Shown: one piece after another, positions 17,114 to 26,165 of the stretch
Position numbering within the stretch: position 1 is the stretch's first letter
How the letters are laid out: every line of letters starts with the position of its first letter
Origin: an uncultured Chitinophagaceae bacterium
GTDB lineage: Bacteria > Bacteroidota > Bacteroidia > Chitinophagales > Chitinophagaceae
Direction: 5' to 3'
Assembly (NCBI GenBank): GCA_903895845.1
Contig: CAITVK010000048.1
Coordinates: 42,604-106,603, forward strand
DNA length: 64,000 nt
Made by a program: the position numbers and the translations under genes
The notes under the pieces: generated by a model
Databases searched by the model: none
Seen by the model: the letters and a program-made list of their open reading frames with translations, nothing else
What the model was told of the DNA's origin: nothing

Positions 17114-18703
17114 TTATTTCTTAGGAATCAATCTTAATAAAACTACTCCATGAGGTGCAACTTCGGCCTGATAACTATTCGTTGCAACCATTAGATCCTT
17201 TTGTCTCCAGACATCCCTAACTGTTTGTTTGCCTGCAATGCCCAAGTCATTCCAATTTGCAGTTATCACTGCCTTATTGATACCTCTGTTAAATAGCCCA
17301 ACCGCAATACTTCCATCTTCTAACGGTTTCTTAAATACTTCCAATGAATCGTGAGAGGCTACCCATATTGCACTTACTGCCAAGGGGTCTTGGTCAATAT
17401 CAATTACTTCATCATTGGTAATCAGATTAAGCGTGAAAGTATCCAACTTCTCTAAATCACAACCCAACATTAATGGTGCTGAGAGCAGGCACCACAAACT
17501 AATATGCGCATATTGTTCATCAGGTGTAAGTCTTGTTGGGCGAGGCTTCCCCCAGCCTACGGTACCAATTACTAACATATCAGGGTCATTATAATGTCCG
17601 GGATTGGAATAGGGCGAACATTTTTCCATATTGAAACCTACATCACTAACAGTTTTGTGTGTACTTGTTCCCAATTCGGCCTTATCCCATGCATCTACCA
17701 AATCCCCTGAAATGCGCCAATAGGTACCATTAACTTTCGCACCCCATTTCCATACATCTGCTTTACCGTACTGGCATAAACTAAATACAATATCTCTTTT
17801 TTGCGCCCGCAAGGCTTTGCCCATCAAATCGTAAGGATAAACCCTAGCAATGGAATCAAGCGTTTTGTCTTTACTCAACATAGGTACGCCTTGAGTAGAA
17901 TCCGAAGCAATTTTTGTATAAGAACACCAATCATATTTAAGAAAATCAAAACCCCAATTGGCAAAACTGGCTGCATCTTGCATTTCGTGTTGCCAACTAC
18001 CCGCACATTCACCACAAGTAAGCACTCCGGGTGAGGAATATAAACCTGCTTTCAACCCCTTACTATGAATATAATCTGCCAATCCCTTCATATCAGGAAA
18101 TCGTCCATTTGGAATAATATTACCCTCTGCATCCCTGAAATCACCTTGCAGCTTTGGGTCTTTGGTTTTGGTATGATTGTTTTCCCAATAGTCATCTATA
18201 TTAACATAAGACCATCCATAGTTGATTAATCCACTGTTTACCATCGCATCAGCAGCCCGCTTTACTTTGTCTGCCGATACCTGACCTGCATAGGCATTCC
18301 AACTATTCCAGCCCATTGGCGGCGTCAAAGCAATGGTTTCCCCAACAATAATCTTAAAGTTTCGGATTGCAATCCCTTTGGCATTTTTCGCTTTTAACAC
18401 AACTGGAAAAGTTCCTTTTTTAGAAATACTTCCTGTAATGATACCCGTTTTTGCATCTAAACTCAACCCGTCAGGAAGACCTGATGCAGAAAATGTCATT
18501 GGTCGGACACCTGTCGCAGCAACCGTATAAAAGACTGGGGAACCAGAACGAACACCAAATACTTTTGCACCATTAATACGAGGACTCAAAGGTGCTGTTG
18601 GAGTTAAAATTTGTGCTGACAATGAATCTACACTTGATTGACTAAAGACATTTCCAGTCATTGTAAGTAATGTAAAAAACGCAACTGTAACTTTTTTCTT
18701 CAT
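17114..18703 (-). CDS. GH27-family alpha-galactosidase with N-terminal putative Ig domain
   Basis: This 529-aa exported protein has a signal peptide at 1-22 and an Ig-like domain of the He_PIG type (about 36-120, with MTFSASGLPDGLSLDAKTG). The GH27 TIM-barrel starts at PPMGWNSWNAY (128-138). VNIDDYW (167-173), FLKYDWCSY with nucleophile Asp258, and WRISGDLVDAW with acid/base Asp334 are all present. A C-terminal antiparallel beta-domain follows. The family contains alpha-galactosidases, alpha-N-acetylgalactosaminidases and beta-L-arabinopyranosidases. The conserved DDYW pocket fits galactose or arabinopyranose. It is the first gene after the hairpin array at 18947-19175 and heads a tight run of GH27-GH95-GH39-GH39. 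Confidence 0.92.
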   Translation of the reverse strand: MKKKVTVAFFTLLTMTGNVFSQSSVDSLSAQILTPTAPLSPRINGAKVFGVRSGSPVFYTVAATGVRPMTFSASGLPDGLSLDAKTGIITGSISKKGTFPVVLKAKNAKGIAIRNFKIIVGETIALTPPMGWNSWNAYAGQVSADKVKRAADAMVNSGLINYGWSYVNIDDYWENNHTKTKDPKLQGDFRDAEGNIIPNGRFPDMKGLADYIHSKGLKAGLYSSPGVLTCGECAGSWQHEMQDAASFANWGFDFLKYDWCSYTKIASDSTQGVPMLSKDKTLDSIARVYPYDLMGKALRAQKRDIVFSLCQYGKADVWKWGAKVNGTYWRISGDLVDAWDKAELGTSTHKTVSDVGFNMEKCSPYSNPGHYNDPDMLVIGTVGWGKPRPTRLTPDEQYAHISLWCLLSAPLMLGCDLEKLDTFTLNLITNDEVIDIDQDPLAVSAIWVASHDSLEVFKKPLEDGSIAVGLFNRGINKAVITANWNDLGIAGKQTVRDVWRQKDLMVATNSYQAEVAPHGVVLLRLIPKK

Positions 18704-18946
18704 TGTTATTTTTTTGATTCAAAAGGAAGGCTTGGCTAAAAGAGAAACCTTCCTTATTGTTTAGTAATCGATACCAAAGCTCTATCGCCTATTTGATTTA
18801 ATTGTCTTGGCTTCATCGGCAATCATCCCCTTCACTTCCTTCCAATAAAATATCTCTTAACTGATTAAAGTGAGCAGGAAATTGGCTTTGCCTTACTAGG
18901 TTAGACCATTTTCCAACTAACAATTAATCATTGTTAGCACTTTTTT

Positions 18947-19175
18947 GCAAAAAGCTGACAAGCGAAGTACTAATCTTGTCAGCTTTATCACTTTTCCAGC
19001 TCTCTTTTGCAAAAAGCAGACAAACGGAGCACACATCTTGTCCGGTTTGCCTCATTTCTTGTCGGGTTTTACAAAAAGCTGACAAGCGGAGCACATATCT
19101 TGTCAGCTTTTTCACTTTTCCAGCTCTCTTTTACAAAAAGCGGACAAGGAGAGTAAATATCTTGTCAGCTTTACC
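18947..19175. repeat. 62-bp tandem array, 3.7 units, each with a 12-14 bp stem-loop
   Basis: Units start at 18947, 19009, 19071 and 19133. Each begins GCAAAAAGC or ACAAAAAGC and contains AAAGCTGACAAG, about 12 nt, then CTTGTCAGCTTT. That is a perfect 12-bp stem in copy 1 (18951-18986) and 14 bp with a following T-run in copy 3. Copies 2 and 4 are decayed. The middle of copy 2 shows a ~21-bp sub-period (TCTTGTCCGG and TCTTGTCGGG 21 bp apart), so 62 may be three shorter units. It begins 20 bp past the GH78 stop and could serve as serial bidirectional terminators or mRNA 3' hairpins. The rest of the 491-bp gap, 18704-18946, shows nothing I recognise. Confidence 0.93.
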
Positions 19176-19194
19176 CAATGCTGTCAATAGATTG

Positions 19195-21900
19195 TTATTT
19201 GTTTGGTTGATTCTTTATTTCCGGAACCACGAACCTGTAAGTTCCAGAGCCGACTTTTACTTTGATATAACCTTCACCAAATCCCTCCACCTGAATGCCT
19301 TTAACATCACTCAATTTTGTATTATCAAGCAGAATACGCTGATCAGTTGAGGCAACTGGGATAAAAATTGTGGCTGTGGTATTCACTGGAATGGATACAT
19401 CCATTGAAAAAGCGTCATTGTCTTTCCGCCATGCTGCTGATGCCAACCCATAAGGCGTTAATTCTGTTACGCTCATTTGAGTAAATTCTCCACCCGGGTG
19501 AGGCTTTATCATCATTGTTTTGAATCCTGCCGAAGTTTCATGCAAGCCTACTGCATCTCGGTACAGCCAATCACCAATAGAACCATAGGCATAGTGATTG
19601 AAAGAATTCATCCCATTGCTTGGTATAGTATGGTCGGGCAACATCGCATTCCACCGTTCCCACATAGTGGTTGCGCCCATCGTAATAGGATAAAGCCATC
19701 CCGGATACTCCTTGCGCAGCAGAAGTTTATAAGCCAAATCAGTGTATCCCCATTCTGATAATACGTGACAGATAAAAGGGGTGCCAACAAAACCGGTGGT
19801 TATATGACCATACTGACGTACATTATCTGCAAGGTGGGCTGCAACTACAGGACGTTGTGCTTCGGGAAGCATTTCAAAATTCAAGGCCAAAGCAAACGCA
19901 GTCTGTGTAGCCGATACCAGATAACCTCCCGGCGTGAGATAGGCGTTACAAAATGCGGACTTAACCTTCGTAGTCATCTCGGCGTAATGTTCCGCATCTT
20001 CAGATTTTCCAAGCACTGCTGCCGACTTAGAAAGGATATCTAGCGAATTGGCAAAAAAGCATTGCTGAATAAGCGGTTTATAAGTCACTGCCGAAACGCC
20101 TAAATTGTCGTTATTAACACTGTAAAACAACCAATCACCATGATGTGACCCAGTAGTCCACAAATAATCTTTACTCTGTGAAACCATGTAATCCACCCAT
20201 TTCTTCATACTTGAATATTGATTTTCCAGAATCTGTTTATCACCATAAGCCATGTAATGTTGCCAGGGTATAATGGTACTTGCATCCGACCAGAAAGTAT
20301 TTCCTTTACCTACAAGTCCAGGAATAATGGGTGTAATATGTGATACTTTTCCATCGGGGGATTGATCTGCAGCCAGATCCTTCAGCCATTTACGGAAAAA
20401 ATTTTGTACATCACGATTGAAGGTAGCTGTCCTGAAAAAAGCCTGTGCATCCCCTGTCCAGCCCAAACGTTCGTCTCGTTGTGGGCAATCGGATGGTATG
20501 TCCACAAAATTGCTGTACAATCCCCATTGAATATTGCTTTGCAACTGATTGACCAGATTGTTGGAAGAGTTAAATGTGCCTGTCTGTTCCATATCCGAAA
20601 AGACAACAGCTACTTTAAAATCATCTGGATTCAGGTTGCCATCAATGCCTTCAACTTTCAGATAACGGAATCCATAAAATGTAAACCGTGCTTCAAACCG
20701 GTCGGGTTCACCACTACAGACATATCGACCCTGAGCCTTTGCAGAACGTAAATTGGCGGTATAGAAATTCCCTTTCTCATCCAACACCTCCGCATGAGAA
20801 GTGGTAATCACCTGACCTCTTGTTCCTTTATAGGTTAAAATTTCCCTGCCAGACATATTTTGACCAAAATCAAGCACTTTCTCCCCTTTTGGTGTTGTTA
20901 TCACTGCTATCGGACTCTTCAATTCATGTGTTACTACAGGTTCACTCTCACTACTGACTAAATTGTCAAAGGGATATTCTTTCACTTGTACGGCTTCCCA
21001 CTTTGAATCGTCAAATACAGGCGTATTCCAACCTTTTTGTTGTAATCGGGCATCAACAGTCTCCCCATCATACAACTCGGAAAACACCACTTCACCGGTT
21101 GAAGTCTTCCACGTTTTATCAGTGGTAATTATCTCCTTACTACCATCAAGATAGGAAACTATCATAATAGCTAACGCCCCCACCTTTTCGGCACTATAAA
21201 CCTTCGGTACAACCTTGTACCCAATACGACCCAAATACCATCCGCGCCCAAGCATGACACCAAGAGCATTGGATCCTTTATTCAACATACCAGTTACGTC
21301 ATAGGTCTGATATTGCAAACGTTTTTCATAAGAAGTCCAACCTGGTGTAAAATGACTTTTTCCAACCTTATTACCATTGATTGAAGCTTCATACATACCA
21401 TGCGAAGTAATATACAATACGGCAGATGCAATAGGTTTGGCTACTGAGAATTGTTTGCGAAACAATGGAGAAGCCTCACTTTGCTTTTGTGGTTCAATCC
21501 ACGAAGCTTTCTTCCATTCATCCACTGAAAACAATCCGGTTAACCAACTTGCCTTAGTGCTCCAATTCGTGCAATGACTGTGATTATCCCAAACCCGCAC
21601 CTGCCAGAAATAACGTGTAGCAGATAGTAAAGAATCACCACCATAAGATACAGTCAATGAATTATCCGACTTCACACGTCCAGAATTCCATATCAACTTA
21701 TCGCCTTTAAACACCTGTATCTCATACGCCTCCTGCATCGTATTCCGTTCGTTGCTGGTAATTATCCAACTGAACGTAGGTTTCTTTTCTGTAAGCCCTT
21801 CTGGCGACATAAGATGATTTACTTTCAGGGAAGACAGATTAACCTGCGCAACTGCAAATAGGTTAACCCACATTAAGATAAAAGCAATTTTTAATTTCAT
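19195..21900 (-). CDS. GH78-family alpha-L-rhamnosidase
   Basis: This 901-aa exported enzyme is taken from the ATG at 21898-21900, which gives a clean signal peptide (MKLKIAFILMWVNLFAVAQ). The frame stays open to 22107, but that would put about 69 non-secretory residues first and overlap the esterase gene. Order: an N-terminal FnIII-like domain (SSLKVNHLMSPEG.., about 21-115), beta-sandwiches with PLFRKQF and ASINGNKVG, then the (alpha/alpha)6 catalytic domain. DCPQRDERLGWTGD carries Asp476/Glu477, and TMWERWN carries Glu748, the usual acid and base positions. A C-terminal beta-domain ends it. It removes terminal alpha-L-rhamnose and complements GH106 with a different fold. It follows the CE7 gene after 140 bp. 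Confidence 0.93.
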   Translation of the reverse strand: MKLKIAFILMWVNLFAVAQVNLSSLKVNHLMSPEGLTEKKPTFSWIITSNERNTMQEAYEIQVFKGDKLIWNSGRVKSDNSLTVSYGGDSLLSATRYFWQVRVWDNHSHCTNWSTKASWLTGLFSVDEWKKASWIEPQKQSEASPLFRKQFSVAKPIASAVLYITSHGMYEASINGNKVGKSHFTPGWTSYEKRLQYQTYDVTGMLNKGSNALGVMLGRGWYLGRIGYKVVPKVYSAEKVGALAIMIVSYLDGSKEIITTDKTWKTSTGEVVFSELYDGETVDARLQQKGWNTPVFDDSKWEAVQVKEYPFDNLVSSESEPVVTHELKSPIAVITTPKGEKVLDFGQNMSGREILTYKGTRGQVITTSHAEVLDEKGNFYTANLRSAKAQGRYVCSGEPDRFEARFTFYGFRYLKVEGIDGNLNPDDFKVAVVFSDMEQTGTFNSSNNLVNQLQSNIQWGLYSNFVDIPSDCPQRDERLGWTGDAQAFFRTATFNRDVQNFFRKWLKDLAADQSPDGKVSHITPIIPGLVGKGNTFWSDASTIIPWQHYMAYGDKQILENQYSSMKKWVDYMVSQSKDYLWTTGSHHGDWLFYSVNNDNLGVSAVTYKPLIQQCFFANSLDILSKSAAVLGKSEDAEHYAEMTTKVKSAFCNAYLTPGGYLVSATQTAFALALNFEMLPEAQRPVVAAHLADNVRQYGHITTGFVGTPFICHVLSEWGYTDLAYKLLLRKEYPGWLYPITMGATTMWERWNAMLPDHTIPSNGMNSFNHYAYGSIGDWLYRDAVGLHETSAGFKTMMIKPHPGGEFTQMSVTELTPYGLASAAWRKDNDAFSMDVSIPVNTTATIFIPVASTDQRILLDNTKLSDVKGIQVEGFGEGYIKVKVGSGTYRFVVPEIKNQPNK

Positions 21901-22040
21901 ATTGGCAGGTACATTTTTGTTTAGAGAAGACATTCTGTTTTGTTTGGAAGGGGAAGGTTGTATAAAAGTTTTTCGTTTAAGATCGTTTAGTGGCGATAAG
22001 AACTTCGGCACACAATCAAAGAGGTAAAATTGATACCTAT

Positions 22041-23351
22041 TTATTTCATTCCAAACTGCTTCATCACAAATCGAAGGCAAGTATCCTGTTGCTCCTGAAA
22101 AGTCCAATGTCCAGTATTTGGTGCTAGAAAGATTTCCTTTGGTGCAGTAATAGCATTATAAGCAGCAAAAGATGTAGTTGGTCCACAAGTTTTATCATCG
22201 AAGCCAAAGGAGAACATTACAGGTTTATTTAGCTGCTTTGCAAAATTTATCCCATCGTAATATCTACTTGTTGTTACCGTAGTATCAGTAAGTGCCAATT
22301 TACTATTCTTAAATTGATGTGGCCAACCACCTGCACGACCATGAAGATAGCCTTCCATATCTGTTAGGGCGGGATGAAAAACTACGGAACATTTTACACG
22401 TTTATCAAGTGCAGAAACAGCCATAGAGAGATTTCCACCCTGACTTCCGCCCCATGTTGCAAGGTTTACACCGTCAAACTTTTCCAAACCAAAAATGAAA
22501 CTCACTCCCCTTACGCAACCGTTGTACACCCGATTATAATAATATTTTTCTCTGCTATTGTTATTAAATAAAGGATAGCCATCCAATGCCCCTACACGAA
22601 GTAATTGATAAACTTCATCCGCCATATCAATGGGAATACCGTGTATTCCAACTTGTAAAGTAATAAAACCCTTTTCCGCAATATCAATGATGGGCTTATA
22701 ACTTCTTACACCTGCACCAGGCAAATAATAGATAGCAGGATATTTTCCAGCAGCCTTAGGAATAGCTAGTACACCGAAGAATCGTGCGGCACCATAGGTA
22801 CCTGGTTTGCCATTATAGTTATAACTGATGTTATAAACATCCACCTTGTCCGTGCTTTTATTGGGCATATAATCCATCTTAGCACAAAGTGGCTCGGCAT
22901 CCCAACTCTTTTTCTGTTCACTCCAAAATGATACAAAATCGTTCGGCAATGGCGTTGCAGGTTTTATTGCATAAGGATCAAACCCTAGCGTAATGAAATT
23001 GGAATACTTAATACCATCTACATAAATGTTCGCATCAAATGTTTTGAAGCCTGGTTCGGAAGCCCCTTTGAGCTTTACAAAAGCCTTTCCATCCTTGATA
23101 ACAACCTTTCCATTGCTTTCTACAGGCATCATCTCCATTCCATAACTATATTGGATTTCGCCTTTTTGAATGGTTTCACCTGCCTTACTTACATATATAT
23201 CCAATCCTACCTCTTCATTGGTCTTATATACCCAGTCTGAATGATTTGGCTTCAGTATGATTTCTACATAAGATCTCAGATTTGTCTTTTGCCCAAAAAT
23301 GGTTAAAGACATCAAAATAAAGAAAGAAAGAGTAAATAACTTACGTTGCAT
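22041..23351 (-). CDS. CE7-type acetyl xylan esterase (AXE1 family)
   Basis: This 436-aa exported alpha/beta-hydrolase has a signal peptide at 1-21 (..LTIFGQ) and an N-terminal beta-domain of about 100 residues (SYVEIILKPNHSDWVYKTNE). The AXE1-like hydrolase follows, with the GGSQGG elbow (nucleophile Ser303), Asp385 or Asp386 in FGFDDKTCGP and His415 in NTGHWT. The RGVSFIFGLEKFDG stretch before the elbow is typical of CE7. Family members remove acetyl groups from xylo-oligosaccharides and other acetylated sugars. It follows GH3 after a 562-bp gap that holds a 21-bp array, and it sits directly before the GH78 rhamnosidase. Confidence 0.88.
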   Translation of the reverse strand: MQRKLFTLSFFILMSLTIFGQKTNLRSYVEIILKPNHSDWVYKTNEEVGLDIYVSKAGETIQKGEIQYSYGMEMMPVESNGKVVIKDGKAFVKLKGASEPGFKTFDANIYVDGIKYSNFITLGFDPYAIKPATPLPNDFVSFWSEQKKSWDAEPLCAKMDYMPNKSTDKVDVYNISYNYNGKPGTYGAARFFGVLAIPKAAGKYPAIYYLPGAGVRSYKPIIDIAEKGFITLQVGIHGIPIDMADEVYQLLRVGALDGYPLFNNNSREKYYYNRVYNGCVRGVSFIFGLEKFDGVNLATWGGSQGGNLSMAVSALDKRVKCSVVFHPALTDMEGYLHGRAGGWPHQFKNSKLALTDTTVTTSRYYDGINFAKQLNKPVMFSFGFDDKTCGPTTSFAAYNAITAPKEIFLAPNTGHWTFQEQQDTCLRFVMKQFGMK

Positions 23352-23576
23352 AATTAAGCGTTTTAATAATAATTTTATTGAAGTTTGATAGTATGTGCTC
23401 TTGGTTAATTGCTATCTGTTCTAAAAGGATATGCAGGTAGTCCATCGATATTATATCAATTACTGCTATTCAGACTATTTGTCCAAGCGTACCCTTAATG
23501 CGAGGTTTTTAAACCTAAATTTAGCATAATAAATGCTTTTATTTCCAGATGATATGCCTTTTTAAAAATATCAACG

Positions 23577-23785
23577 CTTGAAGTAAGATTACTGCATCTT
23601 AAACAATAAGTATCGTATCTTGAAGTAACATTATCGTGTCTTGAAGTAAGATTATTGCATCTCAAACAGTAAGTATCGTATCTCAAATAGTAAGTACCGC
23701 ATCTCAAATAGTAATTATCGTGTCTAAAAGTGTAATTTCTGTGTCTTATACCTCAATTTCGCTATCTCAAATAGTTTTAAGGTTT
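23577..23785. repeat. 21-bp tandem array, about 10 diverged units
   Basis: Units start every 21 bp at 23577, 23598, 23619, 23640, 23661, 23682, 23703, 23724, 23745 and 23766. The unit start is CTTGAAGTAA or CTCAAATAGTAA, and the unit end is TATCGTAT, TATCGTGT or TGCAT. Units 8-10 are decayed. The cores are less palindromic than in the arrays at 4.3 and 10.8 kb. The array lies in the 562-bp gap between GH3 (ends 23914) and the CE7 esterase (starts 23351), about 226 bp before the CE7 start codon. A small inverted repeat AGGTTT/AAACCT follows at 23503-23516. A heptad-repeat open frame across part of it would need a TTG start and is rejected. Confidence 0.88.
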
Positions 23786-23913
23786 TTGATAGTTAAAATC
23801 TGGTTTTAGAGGGACACTTTTCGCTTGAAACGAACACTTATGTTTACCTAATTCCCTAAAAAATGAATGCTTGTTCGTTAATATTCTTTATATCGATTGT
23901 AATGTTACTTACC

Positions 23914-26121
23914 TTAATAATCAAGCTTTACGCTTCCTTTTAGCCTTATGTCCTCGGATGAAGAGCCAATCAAAAGATTCAATTCCCCTGCTTCGGCAGT
24001 CCACCCATTGTTCTTCCAGAATTTGGCATCTTCATAACCTACTGTAAAACTTACTTCTTTCTCTTCACTAGGTTTTAAAGTCACGCGTTTAAAACCCCTT
24101 AATGTCTTTACAGGTCGGACCAAAGAAGTGTAATCTTGCCTTACATACAATTGAACTACTTCATCTCCTTCCCTATCACCCGTATTTTTTATTTTGAGTG
24201 TTACCGTTGCGTCTTCACCTTTCTTTATTGCACTTTGGGACACCTTCATATCGCTATACTGAAACTTTGTGTAGGATAATCCTTCTCCAAACACAAATAA
24301 GTTTTTCCAATTTGACTGATAATAATCTGAAGGGCCTGTGATAGGTAGGTAATTGTAATAGCAAGGAATTTGACCAAGGTTTTTAGGAACTGAGAAAGGT
24401 AACTTGCCACCAGGATTTATTTCACCAAAAATAGCTTGTGCAACAGCAATACCTGCATTTTGTCCCCCATACAAACATTCTAAAATGGCAGGAATAGAAT
24501 CCTTTATCCAATTGATACATAAGGGTGCCCCATTTTCTAAAACTACGATTACAGGCTTACCCGTAGCATATAAAGACTCAACAAGTTTCTCCTGACCACC
24601 CATTAAATCGAGGTTATCCCTATCCAAGTTCTCACGAACCTGTTGACTAGAGTGTCCTACTACGGCTATAATTACATCAACCTCCTTGGCTTTATTAATT
24701 GCTTTTGCTAATAAAGACGTTGAATTATCTTCAATTTTACAACCCGCCTCATAAAAAACCTCGGTAGAACTGCCCACAATCATTTTGATGCCGTTTAATA
24801 CTGTAGCACTTGGTCTGTTGGTGCCCTTGGTATAATTTCCCACATTTGAGATAGTTGCTAATGGACCTACTACCAATATTCTTTTTATCTTATTCTTATT
24901 GAGTGGTAATGTATTTTTTTTATTTTTCAATAAGACTATTGACTTCTGTGCAAGCATTAATGCTAATGAATTATGTGTTGGATTTGCGATGATAGCATCT
25001 GCATTGGGCTTTCTTCCACTTTCGGGTGTGTCAAATTTACCTTGTTCAATTAGTTTTGCCCAAATATCATCTGAGCCTTTATAGTTGCCAATGGCGTTGG
25101 TGGTTTCATTTTGTGCGGCCAATGTTGCAGCACTATTTACTGGTGCCAAGCCCAATAGTTTCAGTTTCATTCTAAGAACACGTCGAACAGATTTATCTAT
25201 CAGTTCTTGGGATATTTTCCCAGTCTTTACATCATCCAATAATCCTTTATAGACATTACCAATCAATTCCATATCTACCCCTGCTTTAATGGATAGGATT
25301 TCTGAATTATAATCACCGTTGTTGGCATATTTGTGTCCATCGCTTAACTTAGGAATATCGCTCATGTCAGAAGTTATGAACCCTTGAAATCCCCATTCCT
25401 GACGTAAGATAGTGTCAAGCAACCAATGATTGGCATGGCAAGGAATGCCATTTAACTGATGGTGGGCAGGCATGATAGAACCAGCTTGAGCTACCTTGAT
25501 AGCCGCTTCAAATGGCGGCATATAAATTTCACGCAATACCCTATCGCTCACTTCAAAGTATTCGCCATTATGTCCGCCCCAAGGTTCACCATCGGCAATA
25601 AAGTGTTTAGGGGTAGCAATTATTTTTTCAGGGCCAAATTGTTCCTTACCTTTTCCTTGCACACCATTGATGTAGGCAAGTCCCATAAGTGTGGCGAGGT
25701 AACTATCCTCCCCATAGGACTCCTCTACCCTTCCCCATCGAGGGTCACGAGCCAAGCCAAGCATTGGCGCAAAAACCTGCTGCACTCCTACAGCCCTTGC
25801 TTCCTGACCGATGATAACGCCCATCTTTTCTACCAAATCTGGCGACCAAGTGGCAGCCAATGCGATGGATTGTGGGAAAACAGTAGCACCACTAGAAACA
25901 ACACCATGTAGTGCTTCCCCCGCTTGCAAATATGGAATACCTAAACGAGGAACACCATTTGAACGATAACTCAACAACTGCAATACCTTTTCATCGGGGG
26001 TCATTTTGCTCATCAGATCATTAATAGTTGAATCGTATTTCCTTTCAGGAACCAACTGACCATTAACATTTACTACAACTAATATTGCTATCGCCCATAT
26101 TAATTTCATTTTATTTTTCAT
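23914..26121 (-). CDS. GH3-family beta-glycosidase
   Basis: This 735-aa exported enzyme has a signal peptide at 1-21, the GH3 N-terminal TIM-barrel (about 30-320), the alpha/beta sandwich (about 380-600) and a C-terminal FnIII-like domain (about 640-735). Conserved features are RDPRWGRVEESYGEDSYL (125-142), TPKHF (170-174) and GFITSDMSDI, with nucleophile Asp252. PNPGGKLPFS-type sequence (INPGGKLPFSVPKN) and GLSYTKF also fit. GH3 enzymes in PULs act as exo-beta-xylosidases, beta-glucosidases or alpha-L-arabinofuranosidases. The SDM rather than SDW motif and the lack of close subfamily markers leave the sugar open. It follows the uncharacterised 601-aa gene after 44 bp. Confidence 0.93.
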   Translation of the reverse strand: MKNKMKLIWAIAILVVVNVNGQLVPERKYDSTINDLMSKMTPDEKVLQLLSYRSNGVPRLGIPYLQAGEALHGVVSSGATVFPQSIALAATWSPDLVEKMGVIIGQEARAVGVQQVFAPMLGLARDPRWGRVEESYGEDSYLATLMGLAYINGVQGKGKEQFGPEKIIATPKHFIADGEPWGGHNGEYFEVSDRVLREIYMPPFEAAIKVAQAGSIMPAHHQLNGIPCHANHWLLDTILRQEWGFQGFITSDMSDIPKLSDGHKYANNGDYNSEILSIKAGVDMELIGNVYKGLLDDVKTGKISQELIDKSVRRVLRMKLKLLGLAPVNSAATLAAQNETTNAIGNYKGSDDIWAKLIEQGKFDTPESGRKPNADAIIANPTHNSLALMLAQKSIVLLKNKKNTLPLNKNKIKRILVVGPLATISNVGNYTKGTNRPSATVLNGIKMIVGSSTEVFYEAGCKIEDNSTSLLAKAINKAKEVDVIIAVVGHSSQQVRENLDRDNLDLMGGQEKLVESLYATGKPVIVVLENGAPLCINWIKDSIPAILECLYGGQNAGIAVAQAIFGEINPGGKLPFSVPKNLGQIPCYYNYLPITGPSDYYQSNWKNLFVFGEGLSYTKFQYSDMKVSQSAIKKGEDATVTLKIKNTGDREGDEVVQLYVRQDYTSLVRPVKTLRGFKRVTLKPSEEKEVSFTVGYEDAKFWKNNGWTAEAGELNLLIGSSSEDIRLKGSVKLDY

Positions 26122-26165
26122 TTTAGAGTTATTTATTAGTTTTTAAATAAATGCAGTATTTGTAG

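Noticed and set aside
18924..19350. Open frames on both strands over the 62-bp array
   Set aside because: They start at GTG or inside the array, overlap each other and GH78, and follow from low stop density in the repeats.
21901..22107. N-terminal extension of GH78 overlapping the CE7 gene
   Set aside because: It would place ~69 hydrophilic residues before an obvious signal peptide; the ATG at 21900 is a better start.
23495..23707. 70-aa minus-strand open frame over the 23.6-kb array
   Set aside because: It needs a TTG start in the array. Cys/Tyr/Arg-rich heptads reflect the repeat, not a known protein.
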